A stretch of 11,638 bases of DNA from Chloroflexota bacterium (lineage in GTDB: Bacteria > Chloroflexota > Limnocylindria > Limnocylindrales > CSP1-4), in the NCBI GenBank assembly GCA_025355255.1, contig JANYAA010000396.1:1-11638 (forward strand), read 5' to 3'. The notes beneath the pieces are model-generated. The model ran no database searches. It had not been told where the DNA came from and saw nothing but the letters and a program-made list of their open reading frames with translations. Below, one piece after another: positions 5,487 through 11,638 of this stretch; within the stretch, counting starts at the first letter, position 1; each line of letters opens with the position of its first letter. The translations under genes and the position numbers were made by a program.

Positions 5487-6830
5487 CTAACTGGCGATTT
5501 CCAGGACGGGACGCTTGCCAACCGCGTCTTCGCGTGACGTGGCGCCCAGCAGCCGCCACACGCCCCACGCGAAAGCGGCCATCACAGCGACCTGCGTGAC
5601 GCCCATCAGGCGGAGCACGATGCCGCCGTTGGTGACGCTGTGGTTGCCCATGAACTGGCCCAGCGTCAGCGCCGTGGCGAGGAACAGGATGGACACGAGC
5701 GGGATGGGCCCGCGCCACCAGTCGGCCGCGCCTGTCGGGGTCTGCGCCGACGCCGGTGACGGCGAAGGCCGCCCCGCCAGTGCGGCGATCTCGAACACCA
5801 GCAGCAGCATGAACGGCTCCACCGAGTAGTACGGCCAGTTCAGCTTGCTCAGCATCGGCACGGCCAGCGCGCCCACGGCCATCACGCCCCACAGCCCGGC
5901 CCCGCCGGAGGTCACGCCCAGGCGCCGCACGCCAAACCAGCCCGCGGCCAGCGCCAGCGCAATCGCTGCGGGCTGGTCAAGTCGCGCCGCAATCGACGAC
6001 AGCGGCGTCCCCAGCACCAGCGACCAGATGGAGTTGCCGATGGCGGCGCCGCTCCGCCATGTGAACAGCGAATACAGCGCGTTGGACGGGTCCGCAAGGA
6101 TGAACGGCGCCAGGCCGATCGCCGCGACGAGCGCCGTGCCCAGCCCCACGATCCACATGGAGCGCCAGTTGCGCTCCGCCAGCAGCACGGCCAGCAGCGC
6201 GATCACCGGGATGGCCGCGGTGGTTCGGGTAAGGATGGCCAGACCCAGCAGCACCGCCGCCCACGCCGGTCGGCCGCGCTGGAGCACGTACACGCCGCCC
6301 ACGAGGAAGCACAGCATCAGCGGCTGCTCAAGGTGCCGCCATTCGGTGAAGTCCAGGTAGAGCAGCGGGCCAAGGATGACCAGCGCCAAGGCCAGCACGG
6401 CACCCGCCGGCGAGACGTTGGGCGCCAGCCGTCGCACGGCCGCCAGCACCAGTGCGCCAAGCGCGAAGACAAAGGGCAGGAACCCAAAGCCCACAAACGC
6501 CACCAGCGCACGGCAGTCCAGCACCGAGAAGCCGGAGCTGATGCACGCGGCGGCGCCCGGCAGCCCCACACCCTTGGCGACCCCCATGAGCGCCGCCATC
6601 CACTCGATGGCGATCGGCGGGTTGATGTTGGGATAGTCGCCAAACGCGCGGACCGCGTAGATGGCGAACGGCTGGCCGTCGATGACGCGTGCGGCCGCCG
6701 GGAAGAAGAACGAGAGCAGGTCGCTGTCGCCCGGAGGCGCGATGATACCGGACGTGCCCTGGATGGTGGCGGTCACCCCAACGAGCAGGGCGAGGGCGAC
6801 GACAACCCAGACGGCGCGACGGTATGACAT
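5487..6830 (-). CDS. polytopic membrane glycosyltransferase-like protein (GT87/GT-C type)
   Basis: A 447-residue integral membrane protein with about ten helices. After the first helix (residues 7-25) comes a loop with acidic residues (GDSDLLSFFFPAAARVIDGQ, 34-53) and DYPNINPPIAIEWMAAL (65-81). This first-loop Asp and Tyr-Pro/Pro-Pro arrangement is typical of GT-C polyprenyl-phosphate-sugar transferases such as family GT87. Such enzymes move mannose or other sugars onto lipid or envelope glycans outside the membrane. The frame is open 177 codons further upstream, but that part overlaps the carbamate kinase gene and is soluble Pro/Arg/Gly-rich shadow. ATG 6830 starts directly at a signal-anchor-like helix, although its Shine-Dalgarno is weak. 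No other envelope gene is adjacent, so donor and acceptor are unknown. Confidence 0.7.
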   Translation of the reverse strand: MSYRRAVWVVVALALLVGVTATIQGTSGIIAPPGDSDLLSFFFPAAARVIDGQPFAIYAVRAFGDYPNINPPIAIEWMAALMGVAKGVGLPGAAACISSGFSVLDCRALVAFVGFGFLPFVFALGALVLAAVRRLAPNVSPAGAVLALALVILGPLLYLDFTEWRHLEQPLMLCFLVGGVYVLQRGRPAWAAVLLGLAILTRTTAAIPVIALLAVLLAERNWRSMWIVGLGTALVAAIGLAPFILADPSNALYSLFTWRSGAAIGNSIWSLVLGTPLSSIAARLDQPAAIALALAAGWFGVRRLGVTSGGAGLWGVMAVGALAVPMLSKLNWPYYSVEPFMLLLVFEIAALAGRPSPSPASAQTPTGAADWWRGPIPLVSILFLATALTLGQFMGNHSVTNGGIVLRLMGVTQVAVMAAFAWGVWRLLGATSREDAVGKRPVLEIAS

Positions 6831-7083
6831 GCGCGGAACGCTACCACGCGGCTGGAGCGACGAGACGACCGGATGTCCCCCAAGGCGACCGGATACCCGA
6901 CCTGGGCCCCCCGGTGCACCAACTGCGCGCTGCCCGCGCATTTGGGCCACCCCGGAGGCCAGTTGCGCGCCAGCGGTCGGTCCCAGCGCGCAGCCGGCCA
7001 CGTCGGCGGGCCATTCGGCGCGCCGAGTGCGCAGTTGGCTCACGGGATGGCCAGCGCGCCCCGGCGCCCCGAAGCCCACGAAC
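6831..7083 (-). promoter_or_regulatory. leader region of the glycosyltransferase-like gene
   Basis: 253 bases without a gene lie between the carbamate kinase stop and the glycosyltransferase start, both on the minus strand. The region carries the CGACCGGAT direct repeat (6866-6874, 6886-6894). It also carries three copies of a CCAACTGCGC/CCAGTTGCGC motif (6919-6930, 6959-6970, and inverted at 7029-7038), and the palindrome CGGCGCGCCG near 7016-7025. A promoter for the glycosyltransferase gene is expected here, but I cannot identify its boxes with confidence. Confidence 0.4.
6866..6894. repeat. 20-bp-period direct repeat CGACCGGAT
   Basis: CGACCGGAT occurs at 6866-6874 and again at 6886-6894. 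The spacing is 20 bp, close to two helical turns, so both copies face the same side of the DNA. They sit 36-64 bases before the glycosyltransferase start codon, a sensible position for operator half-sites. Confidence 0.4.
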
Positions 7084-8040
7084 CTACCCCGCAGCAGCCC
7101 CCAGCAGCGGCGCGGTCCCCCACTCCAGCACCGCCGACTTGGCAACGATCGTGCCTGCCTCTTCCCGGAGCATCGCACCCGCATCGGCGAGGGACCCGAT
7201 GGCGGCGAACCCGCCACCGGCGCGGACGAAGCGGCAGGCCGCCTCCACCTTGGGCCCCATGGAGCCCGCGGCAAACGCGCGCTCGGCCAGTGTGTCGGGT
7301 GAGGCCCGGCGGATGGGCCACGACGACGGCGTGTCCCAGTCGGCGTACACCGCGTCAACATCGGTGAGCATCAGGAAGGCGTCGGCGTGGAGTGCGGTCG
7401 CCAGCAGCGCGCCGGCAAAGTCCTTATCGATCACGGCTTCTACACCGGCAAACGAGCCGTCGGCCTGCTCAGCCACCGGGATTCCGCCACCGCCAGCGCA
7501 CACCACCAGCACGCCCGCGCGCGCCAGGCTCTCGATGACGCCAAGCTCCACGATCTCGAGCGGCTGCGGCGACGGCACCACCCGCCGAAACGAGGCGCCA
7601 TCGGGTGCCATCCTCCAGCCCTTCTCGGCCGCAAGGCGGTCGGCCGCCTCACGGTTGTAGATGGGCCCGATCGGCTTGGTGGGATTGTCAAATGCCGGGT
7701 CACGAGGATCAACCCGGATTTGCGTGAGCAGCGTCGCCAGTCGTCGGTCAAGCGGCAGCAGGTTGCCCAGCTCCTGCTCCAGCAGGTAGCCGATCATCCC
7801 CTCGGTCTCGGCGTCCAGGATGTCCAGCGGGTACAGCTCGTCGGGGTGGTACGCGGCGTTCTGCAGGGCCAGCAGCCCCACCTGCGGCCCGTTGCCGTGG
7901 GTGAGGATGAGGTCGTGCGCAAGGGCTATCGGCGCCAGTGCCCGGGCGGCCACGGCCACGTTCGCCCGCTGGTTCTCGGCCGTCATCGGCTGGCCGCGCC
8001 GCAGCAGTGCGTTGCCGCCCAATGCGGCCACAACGCGCAT
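7084..8040 (-). CDS. arcC: carbamate kinase
   Basis: A 318-residue cytoplasmic enzyme of the amino-acid-kinase fold, normal in length (about 310). It transfers phosphate from carbamoyl phosphate to ADP, giving ATP, CO2 and ammonia; the reverse is also possible. Motifs seen: [19 protein letters not shown] (residues 6-24), [19 protein letters not shown] (46-64), [11 protein letters not shown] (179-189), [12 protein letters not shown] (203-214), [10 protein letters not shown] (223-232), and [14 protein letters not shown] (259-272). All are characteristic carbamate kinase segments, so assignment is firm. The ATG overlaps the upstream ornithine carbamoyltransferase stop by one base (TGATG), implying translational coupling. 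It is the last gene of the minus operon. With its neighbour it forms the ATP-yielding half of arginine/citrulline catabolism. Confidence 0.95.
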   Translation of the reverse strand: MRVVAALGGNALLRRGQPMTAENQRANVAVAARALAPIALAHDLILTHGNGPQVGLLALQNAAYHPDELYPLDILDAETEGMIGYLLEQELGNLLPLDRRLATLLTQIRVDPRDPAFDNPTKPIGPIYNREAADRLAAEKGWRMAPDGASFRRVVPSPQPLEIVELGVIESLARAGVLVVCAGGGGIPVAEQADGSFAGVEAVIDKDFAGALLATALHADAFLMLTDVDAVYADWDTPSSWPIRRASPDTLAERAFAAGSMGPKVEAACRFVRAGGGFAAIGSLADAGAMLREEAGTIVAKSAVLEWGTAPLLGAAAG

Positions 8041-9074
8041 CAGCGCTCACCCGCGCCGTCGTCGCCGGCCAGCGTCGCCACCAGCACCGCCTTGATCGTG
8101 TGCATGCGGTTCTCGGCCTGGTCAAAGACGATGGACCCGGGCGATTCGAAGACCTCGTCGGTGACCTCCATGGCCGCCAGACCGTAGCGCTCAAACATCT
8201 TGGCGCCCACCTCGGTCTCGAGGTTGTGGAACGCCGGCAGGCAGTGCATGAACTTGGCGTCCGGGTTCCCGGTGAGCGCCATGACGTCGGCGGTCACCTG
8301 GTAGGGACGCAGCATCGCCACACGCTCGTCCCAGACAGCCTCCGGCTCGCCCATGGAGACCCAGACGTCGGTGTACACCACGTCCGCGCCGTGCACCCCG
8401 GACGCCAGATCGTCCGTGACGCGGATCCGGGCGCCGGACTGATCGGCGATGTCCAGGGCAACCTTGAGGAAGTCCGGGCGCGGCCAGACCGGGACGGGCG
8501 CCACCACCCGCAGCTCCATGCCCATCAGGGCGCAACCAATCAGCAGCTCGTCGCCCATGTTGCTGTGCGCGTCGCCGATGTACGCGATCGAAACATCGGC
8601 CAGCGGCCTGGCCACGTGCTCGCGAATGGTGAGGAGATCGGCCAGCACCTGCGTGGGGTGGTCCTCGTCCGTCAGTCCGTTGTACACGGGGACGCCGGCC
8701 TCGTGGGCCAGCACCTCCACATCGGTCTGGTGGAAGCCGCGAAACTCGATGGCGTCGTAGACGCGGCCCAGCACCCTGGCGGTGTCGCGGACCGACTCCT
8801 TCTTGCCGACATGGCTGCCCGACGGCCCCATATACGTGACGTGGGCACCCTGATCGTAGGCGGCAACTTCAAAGCCGATCCTTGTCCTGGTCGAGTCCTT
8901 CTCAAAGATCAGCGCGATGTTCTTGCCGCTGAGGCGGCGCTGCTCGCGATGTTCACGCTTCTCAAGCTTGAGCCGGGCGGAGAGGTCGAGGAGGTACTCG
9001 ATGTCCTCACGGGTGAAGTCGCGCAGGGCGAGGAAGGATCTGCCACGAAGGTCAACGGCGGTGGCGGTAGTCAT
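8040..9074 (-). CDS. arcB: ornithine carbamoyltransferase, probably catabolic
   Basis: A 344-residue cytoplasmic transferase interconverting ornithine plus carbamoyl phosphate and citrulline plus phosphate. The carbamoyl-phosphate loop STRTR is at residues 61-65, the HPTQ motif at 139-142, the TDVWVSMGE ornithine loop at 235-243, and the HCLP motif at 277-280, with conserved Arg323 near the C-terminus. These separate it from aspartate carbamoyltransferase. Adjacency to carbamate kinase, with TGATG coupling, favours a catabolic (arcB-like) role. An anabolic argF cannot be excluded, since the families are very similar. The frame is open far upstream, but that part crosses a tandem repeat and the neighbouring membrane gene. 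ATG 9074 gives the family's normal length and has GGAG about 10 bases before it. Confidence 0.93.
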   Translation of the reverse strand: MTTATAVDLRGRSFLALRDFTREDIEYLLDLSARLKLEKREHREQRRLSGKNIALIFEKDSTRTRIGFEVAAYDQGAHVTYMGPSGSHVGKKESVRDTARVLGRVYDAIEFRGFHQTDVEVLAHEAGVPVYNGLTDEDHPTQVLADLLTIREHVARPLADVSIAYIGDAHSNMGDELLIGCALMGMELRVVAPVPVWPRPDFLKVALDIADQSGARIRVTDDLASGVHGADVVYTDVWVSMGEPEAVWDERVAMLRPYQVTADVMALTGNPDAKFMHCLPAFHNLETEVGAKMFERYGLAAMEVTDEVFESPGSIVFDQAENRMHTIKAVLVATLAGDDGAGER

Positions 9075-9300
9075 GCCCGGAACTCCGGTGAGCTGGTGGC
9101 GCAGCACGGGTCGGGGCCCGGGCGCGCCGTGCCGGCGTCCGGGTCGAGGTTTGGTCACCGTGCGCCCGCGACGGGTGGCCTGTCGATGGGCTTCCGGCCT
9201 GTTGCGGGCGGGACGGTGGTCAGGGCCTGTGCTCAGGGGCCTGTGCTCAGGGGCCTGTGCGCAGGGGCCCGTGCTCAGGGGCCCGTGCTCAGGCCTGTGC
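9075..9300 (-). promoter_or_regulatory. leader of the ornithine carbamoyltransferase gene with a repeat array
   Basis: 226 bases lie between the membrane-protein stop and the carbamoyltransferase start. The upstream part (9221-9300) is a tandem hairpin repeat. The rest (9075-9220) is GC-rich with CCCGGGC-type palindromes near 9115-9125 and the GGAG ribosome site. Transcription probably either starts here or passes the hairpins. I cannot locate a promoter by eye. Confidence 0.45.
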
Positions 9301-9307
9301 TCAGGCC
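9221..9307. repeat. 14-bp tandem repeat forming serial hairpins
   Basis: Six consecutive copies of CAGGGGCCTGTGCT start at 9221, 9234, 9248, 9262, 9276 and 9290 (lengths 13, 14, 14, 14, 14, 12), and a seventh is partial. Variants are T to C within CCTG (copies 4 and 5) and a final G (copy 3). Adjacent copies pair as CCTG-TGCT-CAGG. The last is the best: GGCCTG (9292-9297), loop TGCT, CAGGCC (9302-9307). That last stem contains the TGA stop of the membrane-protein gene. Confidence 0.85.
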
Positions 9308-10104
9308 GGTTCAATCTCCAGCGCCGCCGGTGCGTTTGTGCCGTTGCCCATGCCCACCCGGCGCAGCGCCAGCCCCGAGATTGCCAGCGACGTCGCCACA
9401 GCGACGGCGAACGCCGGCCCAACGCCCGCCGGCTCAACGAGCGTGTGGACCGCGACGAAGAAGCCGATGGTGCCGAACAGGCCGACAAGCAGGCCGCGCA
9501 GGACGCCGAGTGCGGCCGGGCGCCCGTCGTGGAGGAACGCAAACACGGAGAGCACCGAAAGGTAGACAGGGAACGTGGTTGCGATGCCGCTGGCGGTGGG
9601 GCCAAGCAGGGGGGCAACCGACGTCAGCGTCAGCACAAGGGCCGTGCCCACGATGATCCGCGCCGGCAGGTCCCACTTCGGGTGCGGGGTGCTTGAGCGG
9701 CGACTTTCTGTTGCGGGCAGCACGAGCAGCACCAACGCGATTGCACCGGCGGCGAAGACGATGAGCGCCGCAAAGGGCCAGTCGGCGAACGCCTGGCAGA
9801 CGAGGCCGGTGGCGGCGTAGGCCACGGTGGCGGTGGCGAACGCGGCGGCCGGGCCGCGTGTGCTTCCGGCGGTATACCCGACGCAGTACCCGGCAATGGC
9901 GATCAGCCCCAGCAGCGTCCCCACCGACGTGGTTGCGGCAAAGGACGGCCCGTGCTCAAGCGCGATGAACAGCAGCACCGGCCCAGAGGTGAGGGGCAGC
10001 CCCACGATCCAGCCGCCGATCGTCGGCCCCCAGCGGCGCGCGGCCAGACTCGCACCGCCGATGAGGATCGGCGTCAGCGTCAGCTTGAGCAGCAGCAGCG
10101 GCAC
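9301..10104 (-). CDS. polytopic membrane protein of unknown function with internal duplication
   Basis: A 267-residue integral membrane protein with about eight or nine hydrophobic helices and little soluble sequence beyond a polar link at residues 131-146. Two halves resemble each other: residues 26-78 ([15 protein letters not shown], then [15 protein letters not shown]) and 168-220 ([15 protein letters not shown], then [15 protein letters not shown]). Shared features are Gly-Pro-Thr, a membrane Pro, Phe-x-x-Leu-x-x-Gly, Ala-Ala and a Gly-x-Leu-x-Gly-Leu helix. The layout recalls small GlpM/DUF3147-type membrane proteins duplicated in tandem, but that link is speculative. It is not a recognisable ArcD antiporter. 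It starts with GTG 36 bases after the nuclease stop, and its stop lies in the repeat array. The start has no strong Shine-Dalgarno. Confidence 0.75.
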   Translation of the reverse strand: MPLLLLKLTLTPILIGGASLAARRWGPTIGGWIVGLPLTSGPVLLFIALEHGPSFAATTSVGTLLGLIAIAGYCVGYTAGSTRGPAAAFATATVAYAATGLVCQAFADWPFAALIVFAAGAIALVLLVLPATESRRSSTPHPKWDLPARIIVGTALVLTLTSVAPLLGPTASGIATTFPVYLSVLSVFAFLHDGRPAALGVLRGLLVGLFGTIGFFVAVHTLVEPAGVGPAFAVAVATSLAISGLALRRVGMGNGTNAPAALEIEPA

Positions 10105-10116
10105 CCGGTGATGCTA

Positions 10117-10133
10117 CCGGCGCAGCTCGCCGG
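10117..10133. other. hairpin between the nuclease and membrane-protein genes
   Basis: CCGGCG (10117-10122) pairs perfectly with CGCCGG (10128-10133) around CAGCT, within the 36-nt gap and just before the membrane-protein start. It may attenuate or stabilise the transcript between the genes. It lacks a U-tract, so it is not called a terminator. Confidence 0.4.
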
Positions 10134-10140
10134 ACGAGAC

Positions 10141-11638
10141 TCAGTCCAGCGACACCGTCTGGTCCCACGCCGGCACATCCACCGCGAGACCCAGCGCCGC
10201 CACCTTGGGCGCCAGCGCGGCCTGTGCGGGCGGATCGCCGTGCACAAGGTATACGTGCGACGGGACGCCCGGGTCGCCCGGCTTCCGTCCCTTGAGGAAG
10301 CCGCCGATCCAGCTGAGCAGCTCCGGCTCATCCGAGTGGGCGGAGAAGCCGTCAAGCGAGCGGACCGTAGCGCGGACGGTCATCTCGCGCCCGTTGATCC
10401 GCGCCGTTGTGGCGCCGCGAACCAGGTGACCGCCCAACGTGCCTTCGCCCTGGTAGCCCACAAAGAGGACGGTGGCCGACGGATCGTCAAGCATGTGCTC
10501 CGCATGACCCACGCTTCGGCCGCCGGTGAGCATGCCATTGGACGCGATGACGATGAGCGGGCCAGCGGTCCGCTCGATCTTCTCGGAATCCTGCACGCTC
10601 TGGATCACGTGTTGGCCTGGGTAGTCCAGCGGCGCCTCATGGGCGGCCAGCAGGGCGCGCGTCTCCTCGTCGTACCCCTCCGGATGGGCGCGGTAGATGT
10701 CCGACGCGTGGCTGGCCATCGGCGAGTCCAGATACAGCGGCAACTGCGGGATGCGCCCGGCGTCCACCAACCGGTGGAGCTCCCAGACGATCTCCTGTGT
10801 GCGCCCGATGGCAAAACTCGGGATCAGCAGCATGCCCTTCTTCTGGGCGACCTCTCGCACGGTTGCCGCGAGCTTCTCCACGGCCACATCGGCCGCCTCG
10901 TGCTCGCGTCCGCCGTAGGTGGATTCGCAGACCACGAAATCCGCCTCAGCCACGGGCGTGGGGTCGCGCAGGATGGGCGTGCCAGGCCGGCCGAGGTCTC
11001 CTGAGAAGACGATGACGGTGTCGCGGCCACCTGTGGCGCGGGCAAGCCGCATGCGAACAATCGCTGAGCCCAGGATGTGGCCCGCGTCCAGCAGCGTGAT
11101 GAACACGCCGGGGGCGATTTCGCGCTCGCCGCTGTAGGGCATGATGACCAGGTGCGCGACGGCGGCCTCTGCGTCGTCCACGGTGTAGAGCGGCGCGTCG
11201 AGGTCCAGCACCACCTCGGGGCCGCTCGCGCGGAGTATCTCCTCGGGGTCCGGCCCGCCCGGGGCTTCGGCGCCTTGCGCGGCTAGCTGGACGGCCTCCT
11301 GATACAGGCGCTCATCGCGGGCGTCCTGCGAGGCGGCTCGGCCGGGATCATGGCGGGATCGGCGCTGGGCGCGCTTGGCGAACTCCTCCTGGAGCTTCGC
11401 GCTATCCAGCATCACGAGTCGGGCGAGCTCAGCCGTGGCCGAGGTGCAGAAGATCTGGCCCTTGAAGCCCTCGCGGACCAGGAGCGGCAGCAGCCCGCAG
11501 TGGTCGAGATGGGCGTGGGTGAGGACGACAGCGTCCAGCGTTGCGGGATCAACCCCGAGCGGAACCCGGTTGCGCACCGCCTCCGCGGGACCTCCCTGGA
11601 ACATGCCGCAGTCCACGAGGACCTTGGCCTTGCCGGTG
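10141..11638 (-). CDS. beta-CASP metallo-beta-lactamase-fold RNase/nuclease, 5' end missing
   Basis: The visible 498 residues begin inside the gene, reading TGKAKVLVDCGMFQGG, a conserved early strand, so the true start lies beyond the right edge. Numbering from that VDC valine, zinc ligands lie in HAHLDH (34-39), the His of DAGHILGSA (177-185), and Asp207 of SGDLG. The beta-CASP/RNA-specificity part follows: ESTYGGREH (231-239), PSFAIGRTQEI (266-276), LDSPMA (296-301), IASNGMLTGGR (357-367), GFSAHSD (423-429) and VHGDP (458-462). Family members (CPSF73-like, RNase J relatives) cleave or trim RNA. The class here is the bacterial stand-alone MBL plus RMMBL type, without KH domains in the visible part. 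A roughly 50-residue charged insert lies at 91-140. It heads the minus operon as seen. Confidence 0.9.
   Translation of the reverse strand, partial: TGKAKVLVDCGMFQGGPAEAVRNRVPLGVDPATLDAVVLTHAHLDHCGLLPLLVREGFKGQIFCTSATAELARLVMLDSAKLQEEFAKRAQRRSRHDPGRAASQDARDERLYQEAVQLAAQGAEAPGGPDPEEILRASGPEVVLDLDAPLYTVDDAEAAVAHLVIMPYSGEREIAPGVFITLLDAGHILGSAIVRMRLARATGGRDTVIVFSGDLGRPGTPILRDPTPVAEADFVVCESTYGGREHEAADVAVEKLAATVREVAQKKGMLLIPSFAIGRTQEIVWELHRLVDAGRIPQLPLYLDSPMASHASDIYRAHPEGYDEETRALLAAHEAPLDYPGQHVIQSVQDSEKIERTAGPLIVIASNGMLTGGRSVGHAEHMLDDPSATVLFVGYQGEGTLGGHLVRGATTARINGREMTVRATVRSLDGFSAHSDEPELLSWIGGFLKGRKPGDPGVPSHVYLVHGDPPAQAALAPKVAALGLAVDVPAWDQTVSLD

Noticed and set aside
6831..7361. 5' extension of the glycosyltransferase-like frame
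   Set aside because: It overlaps the 3' part of the carbamate kinase gene and shows no membrane or family features; the natural first helix begins at 6830.
9221..9307. CRISPR-like array
   Set aside because: Units are contiguous 14-mers without unique spacers, so this is a tandem repeat and not a CRISPR.
9075..9617. 5' extension of the carbamoyltransferase frame, including a repetitive PEHRP-type peptide
   Set aside because: It is a translation of the 14-bp tandem repeat and of the membrane-protein gene in another frame; the 344-residue start matches the family.
7938..9656. 572-codon plus-strand open frame
   Set aside because: Antisense shadow of the carbamoyltransferase gene, caused by GC-rich codon use; its peptide has no recognisable domain and no ribosome site.
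10117..10133. Intrinsic terminator between nuclease and membrane-protein genes
   Set aside because: Stem is only 6 bp with no U-tract and the next gene begins within a few bases; kept as a plain hairpin.

Overview
This is a high-GC bacterial window (I estimate roughly two-thirds G+C by eye) with frequent GTG starts and tight operons. Long spurious open frames lie opposite most genes, as expected at this base composition. The gene set includes a probable deazaflavin (F420)-dependent oxidoreductase family protein, a DUF5612-like ACT protein of a type I know mainly from archaea, a bacterial beta-CASP nuclease, and ornithine carbamoyltransferase beside carbamate kinase. This fits an F420-using lineage such as a Chloroflexota (Limnocylindria-like) or actinobacterial genome. 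The taxonomic guess is inference only. I saw no mobile element, rRNA, tRNA or CRISPR.

Layout, left to right. (1) 1-429 holds no convincing complete gene: a possible gene tail at the left edge, a hairpin, two related GATGAAG palindromes and a strong terminator-like hairpin. (2) 430-3153, minus strand, is a four-gene cluster read right to left: DDN-family oxidoreductase, ArsC/Spx-like protein without its catalytic cysteine, LOG-family Rossmann protein, and DMT-superfamily (EamA) transporter. The first two genes are 2 nt apart and the last two overlap in GTGA. (3) 3218-5117, plus strand, is divergent across a 64-bp spacer: a small ACT-domain protein, an ACT/DUF5612 protein and exodeoxyribonuclease III. 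(4) 5118-5486 is a convergent, gene-free stretch with three AGCAT-N5-ATGCT hairpins. (5) 5487-6830, minus strand, is a lone polytopic glycosyltransferase-like membrane protein. Its 253-bp leader holds a 20-bp-period direct repeat and a repeated CCAACTGCGC-type motif. (6) 7084-11638, minus strand, is read as beta-CASP MBL nuclease (runs off the right edge), duplicated membrane protein, a 14-bp tandem hairpin repeat, ornithine carbamoyltransferase and carbamate kinase.

How the genes work together. Ornithine carbamoyltransferase and carbamate kinase are translationally coupled (TGATG). Together they can turn citrulline and phosphate into ornithine and carbamoyl phosphate, and then make ATP, as in the lower half of the arginine deiminase pathway. 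No arginine deiminase or arginine/ornithine antiporter is in the window. The two ACT genes form a tight pair that looks like an uncharacterised amino-acid or ligand sensing module. The minus cluster at the left is a mixed redox/nucleotide/transport set with no obvious common pathway.

The points most worth a second look are the hairpin repeat array in the ornithine carbamoyltransferase leader, the ACT-DUF5612 pair, the cysteine-less ArsC-like protein, and the internally duplicated membrane protein.
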